From positions 1 to 32,144 of the forward strand of contig JAGBNY010000019.1 of NCBI GenBank assembly GCA_017634175.1: a DNA stretch of 32,144 nt, in the 5' to 3' direction. This document shows positions 1-7,271 of the stretch, piece after piece. Source of the DNA: Lachnospiraceae bacterium. Its GTDB lineage: Bacteria > Bacillota > Clostridia > Lachnospirales > Lachnospiraceae. The position numbers and the translations under genes were made by a program. Every line of letters starts with the position of its first letter. The stretch's first letter is position 1. The notes under the pieces are model-generated. The model worked only from the letters and a program-made list of their open reading frames with translations, had not been told where the DNA came from and made no database searches.

Positions 1-95
1 ATCACTTTTTCTTTGTATTTAATGCTCCAAAATTTGGTAGTTTGCTTGTTTATTCGTAACTTTGCACCCAATTTGAGAAATTAGAGTCGAGAAAG
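1..95. mobile_element. Foreign-looking edge replacing the 3' half of the flippase gene
   Basis: The flippase reading frame matches its family down to about position 95 (protein ending in KTIVMTAAI). It then runs through 13 unrelated residues to a stop at 50. The DNA left of this point is AT-rich and does not encode the expected next transmembrane helix. A multi-copy element terminus (insertion sequence or integrated element) at the end of an assembled contig would explain this. I see no transposase, terminal inverted repeat or target duplication, because only about 95 bases are present. A chimeric assembly is the main alternative. Confidence 0.35.
33..64 (+). promoter_or_regulatory. Bacteroidota-type promoter motif reading rightwards
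   Basis: TTTG at 33-36 is followed by 20 bases and then TAACTTTG at 57-64. This matches the known Bacteroidota vegetative promoter layout (TTTG, 19-21 bases, TAnnTTTG). It lies inside the foreign-looking edge and points into the truncated flippase gene on the opposite strand. In AT-rich DNA the match could arise by chance. Together with the abrupt end of the flippase it hints that the edge comes from a different phylum. Confidence 0.35.
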
Positions 96-886
96 ATAGC
101 CGCTGTCATCACTATGGTCTTTAGGATCCGCCTATAGGTCTCAGGAAAGCGCGTTTCATCGTCCGCCATATCGTGCTTCAGGCTATTTGAAACCATCATC
201 AAGGCGACGATAAGGAATATAAGTCCCGATGTGGCGCCCATGCTCGTCCCAAGTGTGCTCCCTGCCGCTCCATATGCAGGAGCGAACCTCTTGTCCCTTA
301 GCAGAGTCCCAACCTTTTCCCCATAACTAAAAAGCAAATGGGCTGCCAGAATGCTGACTACTGCGTTCATTATCTGCTCGATGATCTGGGAGACCGCAGT
401 CGGGACCATGGTGCCCATTCCCTGAAAATAGCCTCTCACGACTCCCATCACGGCGACTACAAGCAAGGTGGGCGCAAATATACGCAGGGCAATATAGCTC
501 ATTGGCTCGCTCATGACCACGCCGGCAAAAAACTCCGCTCCAAAAAGCACAAGGAGGCAGACAATGCCCCCCGTGCAAAAGGCAAAAATCAAGCCCCCTT
601 TGTAAACCCTGTCAGCATTCTTATATTGTCCCTTCGAATACCTTGCAGATACCAGCTTTGAAATCGCTAAAGGCAGGGAATAGGAAGATATCAGCAGGAG
701 GATATTGTATATTTGATAGGCAGCCGCATAATAGCCATTGCCCTCATCGCCAATAATATTCGTCACAGGCACCCTGTAAAGGAGCCCGATTATTCTGGTG
801 ACGATACCAGCTATGGCGAGGATCCCCCCCTGGAGGATGAAATTTGAGTCCTGAGCTCCTCTCAGGCCTTTTCTCGCCTTGGGCAT
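50..886 (-). pseudogene. SpoVB/MurJ-like polysaccharide flippase, 3'-truncated
   Basis: The product is an integral membrane transporter of the MOP superfamily (stage V sporulation protein B / putative polysaccharide biosynthesis group), thought to flip lipid-linked cell-wall precursors across the membrane. The start fits the family: a basic N-terminus, then helices with the motifs GGILAIAGIVTRIIGLLYR and GDEGNGYYAAAYQIYN. About seven membrane segments can be seen. Relatives are usually 450-550 residues, but this one stops after 278, about where TM7-8 should begin. The last 13 residues (LDSNFSNWVQSYE) are unlike the family. The ATG overlaps the upstream DUF3048 stop by one base (TGATG), so translation is probably coupled. 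Whether the break is a real disruption or a contig-end artefact cannot be decided here. Confidence 0.75.
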
Positions 887-2166
887 CAGCTTAAGACTAC
901 TTTATCAGCCATCGTATCCTGGATTATGCATATCCAGGTCTTTCCTTGATTCACGACTATTTCCTTGCCCTCTGCGTCAAAATATCGAACTGAGCCCTCA
1001 TCACCTCCAAATCTAATCCAGACCCCCGAAATGGACTTACCATGAGAAATATAGGTGCATAAGCCCCCCGAATGGCAGTTAAAGCCCAAGTATCCCTTCT
1101 CGTCGACCACTTCCCAAGATGAGTATTGCAGGATAATATTGTCCACAGAGAGCTGTTCATCGTTCTCAGCATCTATCTGAGGCTCGTCATATTCATAGCG
1201 ATAATATTTGCCATCCGATTCATTGTACTCGAACCAAGGCTTGTTTATAAGGTAGCCCGGCTCAACATGCCTGCAATCTGTGGCATCGGGAGTCGAAGGC
1301 ACGATTATCTCCCCATCCCTTGCAAAGGTAAATTTGCCTTGATAGTCCGGGCTATAGTCCATATCATAGCCCTTTATTTCGATTCCTTTCTTGATTCCCT
1401 TCGCAGAAGCATAGGCATTGTGCGGCGCCACTCTGTCCGTTGTACGGTAGTAGACTATATTTCCCACATCGCCTGCCAAGCCCGAAAGATTGTCCACATA
1501 AGGCTGCTCCAAAAGGGGCATCGCATAGGCAGACTGCCCATAGTGACAATATATGGAATCCAGTTCCAGCGCATAGTACACGAAATAATTCCTGCAAGAC
1601 CTCACCGAGCCTATCTTGCCCAAATCGTCCCAATTCTCGAATATGCCCATGAGCCTAGTGAGAGACCCTTCCACGACACATTCATATATAATGTCTGCAT
1701 AGGAGCTCCCGGACATAGGCTGGGCTTCCTTGATATTATTTAGCATCACAGCAATAGGGCGCCTCTTCCCTATTGAGCTGTCAACTAATCTCCCGGTGAG
1801 ATAGCTCCTGACCTTGCCGTCCTTTTCTTCTTGCGGCACTCCATAGCTAGACTCATAATCATACTCAGCGACTATGGTACTCATTGCATCTTGCTTATAT
1901 TGCGACATATCGCTTTCAGAGACAGTACCTTGGTCCTTCTCGAAATCCGCATAGGCATTTGGATCCGCAGGCGCCTCTTCCTCCAGATTTGCATCCTGTG
2001 GATTGGACTCAGAACGACCCCCACAGCCAACAAAAAGAATAAGGCAGATCAGCATCAATAGCGAAATAGATATGACTTTGTTTACCGACCCAAAAAAATC
2101 TCTGCGGCAGGTCTTTTCTAAACTTATATTATTTACCATCATTATCTCTTGTGATTCCAAGTTCAC
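886..2166 (-). CDS. DUF3048 (YerB-like) lipoprotein
   Basis: This is a predicted secreted lipoprotein of the DUF3048 family, related to Bacillus YerB, whose function is unknown. A hydrophobic signal segment (about residues 31-46) ends in the lipobox LFVGC, with the lipidated Cys at about 48, followed by an acidic linker. The N-terminal DUF3048 domain begins at about residue 128 (TGRLVDSSIGKRRPIAVMLNN). The C-terminal domain ends near the stop (GKTWICII). The start is uncertain. The GTG at 2166 has an AGGAGG nine bases upstream but overlaps ybeY by 38 bases. ATG codons a few residues later (MMVNN) would shorten the overlap. The stop overlaps the flippase start, which places the gene late in the nfn-rlmH-phoH-ybeY operon. 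Confidence 0.85.
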   Translation of the reverse strand: MNLESQEIMMVNNISLEKTCRRDFFGSVNKVISISLLMLICLILFVGCGGRSESNPQDANLEEEAPADPNAYADFEKDQGTVSESDMSQYKQDAMSTIVAEYDYESSYGVPQEEKDGKVRSYLTGRLVDSSIGKRRPIAVMLNNIKEAQPMSGSSYADIIYECVVEGSLTRLMGIFENWDDLGKIGSVRSCRNYFVYYALELDSIYCHYGQSAYAMPLLEQPYVDNLSGLAGDVGNIVYYRTTDRVAPHNAYASAKGIKKGIEIKGYDMDYSPDYQGKFTFARDGEIIVPSTPDATDCRHVEPGYLINKPWFEYNESDGKYYRYEYDEPQIDAENDEQLSVDNIILQYSSWEVVDEKGYLGFNCHSGGLCTYISHGKSISGVWIRFGGDEGSVRYFDAEGKEIVVNQGKTWICIIQDTMADKVVLS

Positions 2167-2638
2167 GTAGGATTACCTCCTGCTCCTTTTCCATTTCCTC
2201 TGCTTCTTCGCTTGAAACGTGATCGTATCCCAATAAGTGTAACACACTATGTGCTATTAGGAAAGCATACTCCCTCTTAACGCTATGCCCATAGGCCTCT
2301 GCCTGCTCATATACCTTTTCCGCACAAATCACTATGTCCCCAAGAACGACCTCTCCCGTATCAGGGTTAATATTATCGTTTGAAAGCTCAATCGCCGCGT
2401 AATCCTTCGGAAAAGAGAACTGGACCATAGGAAAGGACAAGACATCTGTAACTCTGTCAATCCCCCTCGACTCTCCATTTAGCTTCTTTATCTCCTCGCT
2501 GTCAACGATTGTAAGCCCTATCTCCGCTTCAAAAGGAAATTTCTCAATCTCTAAGGCCTTTCTCGCTACTTTCTCATACTCTCTCTCCCATTCAAAGGGA
2601 AAATCTGGATTTAAGCTCGAATCAACGAAGAAAGTCAT
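2129..2638 (-). CDS. ybeY: Endoribonuclease YbeY (rRNA maturation factor)
   Basis: YbeY is a zinc-dependent single-strand endoribonuclease that takes part in 16S rRNA 3' end processing and ribosome quality control. The signature HSVLHLLGYDH gives the three metal-binding histidines (H130, H134, H140). The upstream conserved block TDVLSFP is at 64-70. At 169 residues the length is normal for the family. The ATG at 2638 gives the usual compact N-terminus (MTFFVDSSL). The gene overlaps the end of the degenerate pgpH-like gene by 17 bases and contains the Shine-Dalgarno of the DUF3048 gene. The order phoH / 7TM-HD gene / ybeY is conserved across Bacillota, which supports the assignment. Confidence 0.96.
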   Translation of the reverse strand: MTFFVDSSLNPDFPFEWEREYEKVARKALEIEKFPFEAEIGLTIVDSEEIKKLNGESRGIDRVTDVLSFPMVQFSFPKDYAAIELSNDNINPDTGEVVLGDIVICAEKVYEQAEAYGHSVKREYAFLIAHSVLHLLGYDHVSSEEAEEMEKEQEVILRELGITRDNDGK

Positions 2639-3947
2639 AATATAGCTTTTCTCCTCTTAATAATTTCTTTATCAAAGACATATCCCTCATATGAAGGCGA
2701 GAATTGATGATGAATGGGGTCTTCATAGCCCTCCCTATTATCTCATCCACAATTTTACCATAGTCTGGCTTAGCCTTTGGATCGGACTCAAATATAGTCA
2801 TGATCTTTTCAATCAATTCATCACTTATGCAAGAAACAACCGCCTCCCTGCTGGCGCTCTGAAGCGGTCTATCCACACATTCCAGTATTTTTTCCCTTAT
2901 AGGATTCGGGAATTCATGCTCTTTAATCAACTGCTTAGTTGCCTCTGCTAAATCCTCTTCGTCCCTCAAGACCCCAATCCTTTGGTAATAGGCACAGCAC
3001 CTCGTATGAGAAAGTTCTGCTCCAATCGCATCAGAAAGCCTCTCTGCCATATGCGCCCTATGAATCATCCTCTTATATTCATATGGGGATTTCTCTTTGA
3101 GTTCCCGCAAAAGTACATATTCGGTATTGTTGATTGCCGCATACTTATCCGATTCCCTGAACACTATTTTTTCCATGACTTTTGGAATTGAGACCATTAT
3201 AACGATATCATTCAATATGATTCCGGCAATGGCTGAAGTAATGCTGACTGGATCCGGCTCCATGGATTCCAGAATAATTACGGCCAAAAATACGGCTATT
3301 GATGATATTGTATAAATAATAGAAGTGAGAACTGGAGAGGGATTCTTCCTCGGATTCTTAAAAATCACCAGAAGGATGAGACCCGTGAAAAAGACATAGA
3401 ATAGATATAGCCCACCCTCCCTCGATGCAAAAAGCGCAATCGTGGAGAGCAGCATCAAGGCCGTTACTCCAATCGAAAAATCCGACAAAATGGACAAAAC
3501 CATGGCCATAGATTGGATAGGCGCCGCAAATTCTCCAACAAAAGGGGACAAAAGAGAACAGAGCACACCCAGCAGAAATAGTAATACTATAGCCCTGTGA
3601 ATTTTTTCGTCCGAAAATGTAAAAATACCATTCATGAACCCCGGAGAAGGCTCACGGCCTCCAACTGTCGTCTTTTCAGAGCTTGAGATTGAAAACATGA
3701 AGAAAAGAGAGACAAGGAAAGATGCTGAGATAGAGAGAATAGAGTACTTTATATCCATGTACCTGAAATAGGTCAGGATACCAAGAAGCACTGTCCCAAT
3801 TATTGATACGATTGACAAAAAGATAGCTGCTCTTTTTATTTTTTTATCAGAGTTGATGATTTCCTCTTCCAACATATCAAGTTTTTCGCCTATGCTCGTA
3901 TCTTCGGTCAGATTTTCTTGATTTTTTATTTTCTTCATAATCCTCAT
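2622..3947 (-). CDS. PgpH-like 7TM-HD protein with degenerate HD domain
   Basis: By position (between phoH and ybeY) and layout this is the counterpart of PgpH/YqfF, the membrane-bound cyclic-di-AMP phosphodiesterase. It has about seven membrane segments between residues 40 and 255, then a cytoplasmic domain that follows the HD fold (LLRELKEKSPYEY at 279-291). The catalytic residues are gone. The first His region reads YKRMIH, the HD pair in the AYYHDIGK block is QR (AYYQRIG, 320-325), and the EQHHG block reads ECVDRP. An Asp in CISDELIE (372-379) may match the last ligand. The large extracellular N-terminal domain of PgpH is also missing: 441 residues here against about 700. I infer it does not hydrolyse c-di-AMP and may act as a sensor or scaffold. 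The start at 3947 overlaps phoH by 71 bases; ATGs at 3938 or further in are possible. Confidence 0.8.
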   Translation of the reverse strand: MRIMKKIKNQENLTEDTSIGEKLDMLEEEIINSDKKIKRAAIFLSIVSIIGTVLLGILTYFRYMDIKYSILSISASFLVSLFFMFSISSSEKTTVGGREPSPGFMNGIFTFSDEKIHRAIVLLFLLGVLCSLLSPFVGEFAAPIQSMAMVLSILSDFSIGVTALMLLSTIALFASREGGLYLFYVFFTGLILLVIFKNPRKNPSPVLTSIIYTISSIAVFLAVIILESMEPDPVSITSAIAGIILNDIVIMVSIPKVMEKIVFRESDKYAAINNTEYVLLRELKEKSPYEYKRMIHRAHMAERLSDAIGAELSHTRCCAYYQRIGVLRDEEDLAEATKQLIKEHEFPNPIREKILECVDRPLQSASREAVVSCISDELIEKIMTIFESDPKAKPDYGKIVDEIIGRAMKTPFIINSRLHMRDMSLIKKLLRGEKLYYDFLR

Positions 3948-4887
3948 AGGCCCTTACTATCTTTTGGACAAGAGGATGCCTCACCACATCCGCAGAGGTA
4001 AGGTATTGAAAAGAAATCTCAGGTATCTTGGAGAGTATACGCTGTGCGCTATCGAGTCCCGAAAGCTGCCCCTCAGGCAAGTCCTTTTGGGTATTATCGC
4101 CTGTAACGATAACTTTAGATCCAAATCCGATCCTGGTTAGGAACATCTTCATCTGTGCGGAGGTAGTATTTTGAGCCTCGTCCAGAATGATATAGGCATT
4201 GTCCAGCGTCCTTCCTCGCATATAGGCCAAGGGGACTACCTCAATGCTGCCTTTCTCACGATGCCTGGCCACAGTCTCTGCCCCCATTATCGTATAAAGA
4301 GCGTCATATAGCGGTCTCAGATAAGGGTCAATCTTGCTCTGCAAGTCACCCGGCAAAAACCCAAGTCTCTCTCCAGCCTCAATCGCAGGGCGGGTCATGA
4401 TGATCCTTTCCACCTCGCCCGCTCGAAGCGCCGTAATTGCCATTGCCATTGCGAGATAGGTCTTCCCAGTCCCTGCGGGTCCGATTCCAAAGACTATCAT
4501 CTTTTCTTTAATGGCGTCCACGTATTCCTTTTGGCCAATGGTCTTCGGCTTAATCGGTGTCCCTTGTATCGTCCGGCAAATCACGTCCTGTTCAAGGTTC
4601 TCATAGTCCTGAGTCCGATTCTGCTTCTCTAATTCAATTAAATAATTGACCTTTTGCTCATCGACCTTATTACCGGCCTCCACATGGCGAGATAAGCCCA
4701 ATATCACCGCCTTGCTGCGCTTGATATTGACAGGCTCCCCAACCAAAATGAGCGCGCCGTCTCTCTGTATCATAGCCACATGAAAGGCCTCGGATAGCTT
4801 TTTTTCAAATGAATTGAATTGGCCGAAAATCTCCATTAAGGAATCCATGGGCAGATTTTCTAGTTTTTCCTGTGTAACACTCTTCAT
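3877..4887 (-). CDS. phoH: PhoH-family ATPase
   Basis: PhoH-like proteins are P-loop NTPases with a helicase-like core, linked by genomic context to YbeY and RNA metabolism; the exact substrate is unclear. Walker A is GPAGTGKT at 136-143 and Walker B is ILDEAQ at 234-239. The conserved blocks TRPAIEAGERLGFLPGD and GDNTQKDLP are intact. The N-terminal ~110 residues resemble the KH-like/PhoH N-terminal region. The 336-residue length is normal, with a basic C-terminal tail (RKSDRRYEHRRKT) that overlaps the next gene. The ATG at 4887 shares one base with the rlmH stop (TAATG), so it is probably translationally coupled. Confidence 0.95.
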   Translation of the reverse strand: MKSVTQEKLENLPMDSLMEIFGQFNSFEKKLSEAFHVAMIQRDGALILVGEPVNIKRSKAVILGLSRHVEAGNKVDEQKVNYLIELEKQNRTQDYENLEQDVICRTIQGTPIKPKTIGQKEYVDAIKEKMIVFGIGPAGTGKTYLAMAMAITALRAGEVERIIMTRPAIEAGERLGFLPGDLQSKIDPYLRPLYDALYTIMGAETVARHREKGSIEVVPLAYMRGRTLDNAYIILDEAQNTTSAQMKMFLTRIGFGSKVIVTGDNTQKDLPEGQLSGLDSAQRILSKIPEISFQYLTSADVVRHPLVQKIVRAYEDYEENKKSRKSDRRYEHRRKT

Positions 4888-5336
4888 TATTTGTGATACG
4901 GCTCACCGCTAATAATCTTGTATGCTCGATAAACTTGCTCTAAAAGTATCACCCTCATAAGCTGATGGGGGAAAGTCATTTCAGAAAAGGAGAGAGCGAG
5001 GTCTGCCTTCGCCTTTACCTCTTCTGAAAGCCCATCGCTTCCTCCTATTATGAATACTATATGACTTCTGCCGGAAATCCCTGATTTTTCAATAAAGGAT
5101 GCCAAACCTTCAGATGAGAACCTCTTCCCTTCTATCTCCAGAGTGACAATGAATGAATCCTTGATTTTAGAGAGCCTGCAGAGAATTCTTTCAGCCTCAT
5201 GGCTCATGTCCGGTCCATCGGCCACTTCTGAAATTTCTACAGAAGCATATCTTCTGAGCCTTTTTAAGTACTCATTAACAGCCTCTTTCCAGAAGTTTTC
5301 CTTTAATTTCCCTGCACAGAGAATCGTTATCTGAAT
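4887..5336 (-). CDS. rlmH: 23S rRNA (pseudouridine1915-N3)-methyltransferase RlmH, apparent AUU start
   Basis: RlmH is a SPOUT methyltransferase that methylates pseudouridine 1915 in helix 69 of 23S rRNA, using S-adenosylmethionine. The SAM-binding knot is present: FIIGGSDGLS, then SFSEMTFPHQLMRVILLEQ and the C-terminal RAYKIISGEPYHK. Starting from the first GTG (5225) would give only 112 residues and lose the conserved N-terminus. The frame is open upstream and encodes QITILCAGKLKENFW, the expected beginning. The only codon at the expected initiator position is ATT at 5334-5336, nine bases after an AGGAGG. From there the protein is 149 residues, close to the usual ~159. The gene follows a small membrane protein gene with a five-base gap and leads directly into phoH. 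Confidence 0.9.
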   Translation of the reverse strand: MQITILCAGKLKENFWKEAVNEYLKRLRRYASVEISEVADGPDMSHEAERILCRLSKIKDSFIVTLEIEGKRFSSEGLASFIEKSGISGRSHIVFIIGGSDGLSEEVKAKADLALSFSEMTFPHQLMRVILLEQVYRAYKIISGEPYHK

Positions 5337-5351
5337 AAGCCTTAGCCTCCT
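5334..5351 (-). promoter_or_regulatory. Ribosome binding site and AUU start codon of rlmH
   Basis: On the minus strand AGGAGG lies at 5346-5351, followed by nine bases and ATT at 5334-5336. No ATG, GTG or TTG in the right frame lies nearby. The codons after ATT (CAG ATA ACG ATT CTC) give the typical RlmH opening Met-x-I-T-I. The Shine-Dalgarno is embedded in the last codons of the upstream gene (Gly-Gly-stop). Confidence 0.7.
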
Positions 5352-5836
5352 TCTTCAAAGCATTTATGGTATATATCTTCTGTAAGATAATCCTGGAACG
5401 AGGGATCCAGATCCATGAAACGTGCATTGATTTTTTCTTTCATGTAATCGATCCTGGCATAATATCGATCCGACATCATCCACTCAGAGCTTCCCGGCAA
5501 GCTTTCAATATCTTCATCTATTACTGAAGCAGGGTAATTGTCCAAAAACCATCTCTCTATTTCTTCGATCTTCTTCTTCTCTCTCCTGGCTTCCTCATAA
5601 AATCCAGGAACCCTCATAAGAGACCTCACGCCAATTATTGTAAAAGCAATAAATAATATCATCATGGTGCCGTAGGATATGAATCTTCCCGCCCCTAAAA
5701 AGCGCACAGGCAGAAAGCCTGCTGCGCTTAGGATGGTCAAGAAAAACCCTACGGCCCCGACTATTGTCAGCGCATATCCAGATGACTTTAAATCGTTTGC
5801 CTCAGTCTCTGCTGAACGAAACGGCTTATTTGGCAT
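5342..5836 (-). CDS. Small two-helix membrane protein, function unknown
   Basis: I do not recognise this 164-residue protein. It has a short polar N-terminus, two membrane segments (about residues 20-42 and 53-72) joined by a short loop with small residues, then about 90 charged residues with a likely coiled-coil start (EEARREKKKIEEIERWF). The C-terminal part is rich in Asp, Glu and Tyr and predicted to be cytoplasmic. AAGGAG ten bases before the ATG supports the start. It lies 14 bases after nfnB and its final codons form the ribosome binding site of rlmH, so it is co-transcribed with both. No catalytic motif is visible. Confidence 0.8.
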   Translation of the reverse strand: MPNKPFRSAETEANDLKSSGYALTIVGAVGFFLTILSAAGFLPVRFLGAGRFISYGTMMILFIAFTIIGVRSLMRVPGFYEEARREKKKIEEIERWFLDNYPASVIDEDIESLPGSSEWMMSDRYYARIDYMKEKINARFMDLDPSFQDYLTEDIYHKCFEEGG

Positions 5837-5850
5837 GAGTAAATAGCTCC

Positions 5851-7242
5851 TTATTTGGAAAGAAATTCATCAATACCTTTAGCTGCAGCTTTTCCAGCTC
5901 CCATCGCAAGTATTACGGTTGCGGCTCCTGTCACCGCATCCCCACCGGCATATACACCGCTCTTGGAAGTCGCTCCGCTTGCTTCATCTGCAACTATGCA
6001 CTTGCGGCGGTTGATCTCGAGGCCTTTCGTAGTGCTGGAAATAAGCGGATTAGGGCTAGTCCCAAGGGACATTATCACCGTATCACATTCTATCTCATAT
6101 TCAGATCCCGGCACCTCCACAGGACGTCTGCGGCCCGATTCATCGGGCTCTCCCAGCTCCATCTTGATTATCCTTATTCCTTTGACCCATCCCTTGTCGT
6201 CTTCCAGTATTTCAACCGGGTTCTGCAGGAGGTCGAAGATTATCCCCTCTTCCTTTGCGTGATGGACTTCTTCCACCCTGGCGGGCAGCTCCGCCTCAGA
6301 CCTCCTGTATACGACATGGACCTCCGCTCCGAGCCTCAAGGCAGTTCTGGCCGCATCCATTGCTACGTTTCCGCCGCCTACCACAACGACCTTCTTTCCC
6401 CTGGCAATAGGAGTGTCATAGTCGTCCCTGTAAGCCTTCATCAAATTATTCCTTGTCAAAAACTCATTCGCTGAGAATACCCCAAGCGCCTGCTCCCCAG
6501 GTATTCCCATGAATTTGGGGAGACCAGCCCCAGATCCCACAAAGACCGCATCAAAGCCCTCTTCTTCAAGGAGCTCATCAATCGTGACCGACTTTCCTAT
6601 AACCACATCTGTCTCAATCTTGACTCCCAATGCCTTCACATTCTCTATTTCTGGCTGCACCACAGCATCCTTCGGCAGACGGAATTCAGGTATGCCATAG
6701 ACCAGCACGCCTCCTGCCTTATGCAATGCCTCAAAGATGGTCACGTCATAGCCCATCTTAGCCAGGTCTCCGGCGCATGTCAGCCCAGAGGGACCGGATC
6801 CTATCACAGCCACCTTTTTGCCCTTTTTCTCCGCCTTGACCTCAGGCTTAATACCGTGCTCACGTGCCCAGTCCGCTGTGAATCTCTCCAGCTTTCCTAT
6901 AGAGACGCTCTCTCCCTTTATGCCCCTTATGCACTTGCCCTCGCATTGGCTCTCCTGAGGGCATACCCTTCCGCAGATCGCCGGAAGGGCTGAGGACTCA
7001 GCGATGATATCTGCGGCCTCCTTGAATTCGCCGCTTTTGACCTTCTGTATGAAGCCGGGTATATTAATCGAGACCGGGCAGCCCTCCACGCATTTAGGAT
7101 TCTTGCAATTAAGGCACCTCGTGGATTCGGCCATCGCCTCTTCTTCATTATACCCAAGGCAGACCTCATCAAAATTCGTGGCTCGTACCTTGGGATCCTG
7201 CTCCCTAACCTGGACTTTTTTCATCATATCTACTTCTATCAT
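5851..7242 (-). CDS. nfnB: NfnB: large subunit of NADH-dependent ferredoxin:NADP+ oxidoreductase (GltD-like)
   Basis: This flavoprotein resembles the glutamate synthase small subunit. Two Cys clusters near the N-terminus (C43, C46, C51, C55 and C90, C94, C100, C104) bind [4Fe-4S] centres. GSGPSG at 148-153 is the FAD-binding fingerprint and GGGNVA at 289-294 the NAD(P)H-binding one. YAGGDAVTGAATVILAMGAG near the end completes the FAD site. Alone it could be annotated gltA/gltD. The gene for a PyrK-like FAD/[2Fe-2S] partner lies 29 bases upstream, and that pair is the known layout of NfnAB, which couples NADPH formation to NADH and reduced ferredoxin by flavin-based bifurcation. AAGGAG eight bases before the ATG supports the start. 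No glutamate synthase large subunit is present in the window. Confidence 0.9.
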   Translation of the reverse strand: MIEVDMMKKVQVREQDPKVRATNFDEVCLGYNEEEAMAESTRCLNCKNPKCVEGCPVSINIPGFIQKVKSGEFKEAADIIAESSALPAICGRVCPQESQCEGKCIRGIKGESVSIGKLERFTADWAREHGIKPEVKAEKKGKKVAVIGSGPSGLTCAGDLAKMGYDVTIFEALHKAGGVLVYGIPEFRLPKDAVVQPEIENVKALGVKIETDVVIGKSVTIDELLEEEGFDAVFVGSGAGLPKFMGIPGEQALGVFSANEFLTRNNLMKAYRDDYDTPIARGKKVVVVGGGNVAMDAARTALRLGAEVHVVYRRSEAELPARVEEVHHAKEEGIIFDLLQNPVEILEDDKGWVKGIRIIKMELGEPDESGRRRPVEVPGSEYEIECDTVIMSLGTSPNPLISSTTKGLEINRRKCIVADEASGATSKSGVYAGGDAVTGAATVILAMGAGKAAAKGIDEFLSK

Positions 7243-7271
7243 AGAGAATACTCCTTATCGAATAACTAATC

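Noticed and set aside
338..661. Several open frames on the plus strand, such as 338-661, 1126-1743, 10564-11025, 10886-11467, 18030-18509 and 23670-24239
   Set aside because: They lie opposite well-supported minus-strand genes, have no family resemblance or good ribosome binding site, and read like reverse-strand shadows.
5225..5336. Frameshift or truncation of rlmH
   Set aside because: The frame is open without interruption to the conserved N-terminus; only the initiator codon is unusual, so a rare start is simpler than a frameshift.
5851..7242. Glutamate synthase small subunit (gltD) involved in ammonium assimilation
   Set aside because: No large subunit gene is nearby, and the adjacent PyrK-like gene gives the NfnAB pair.
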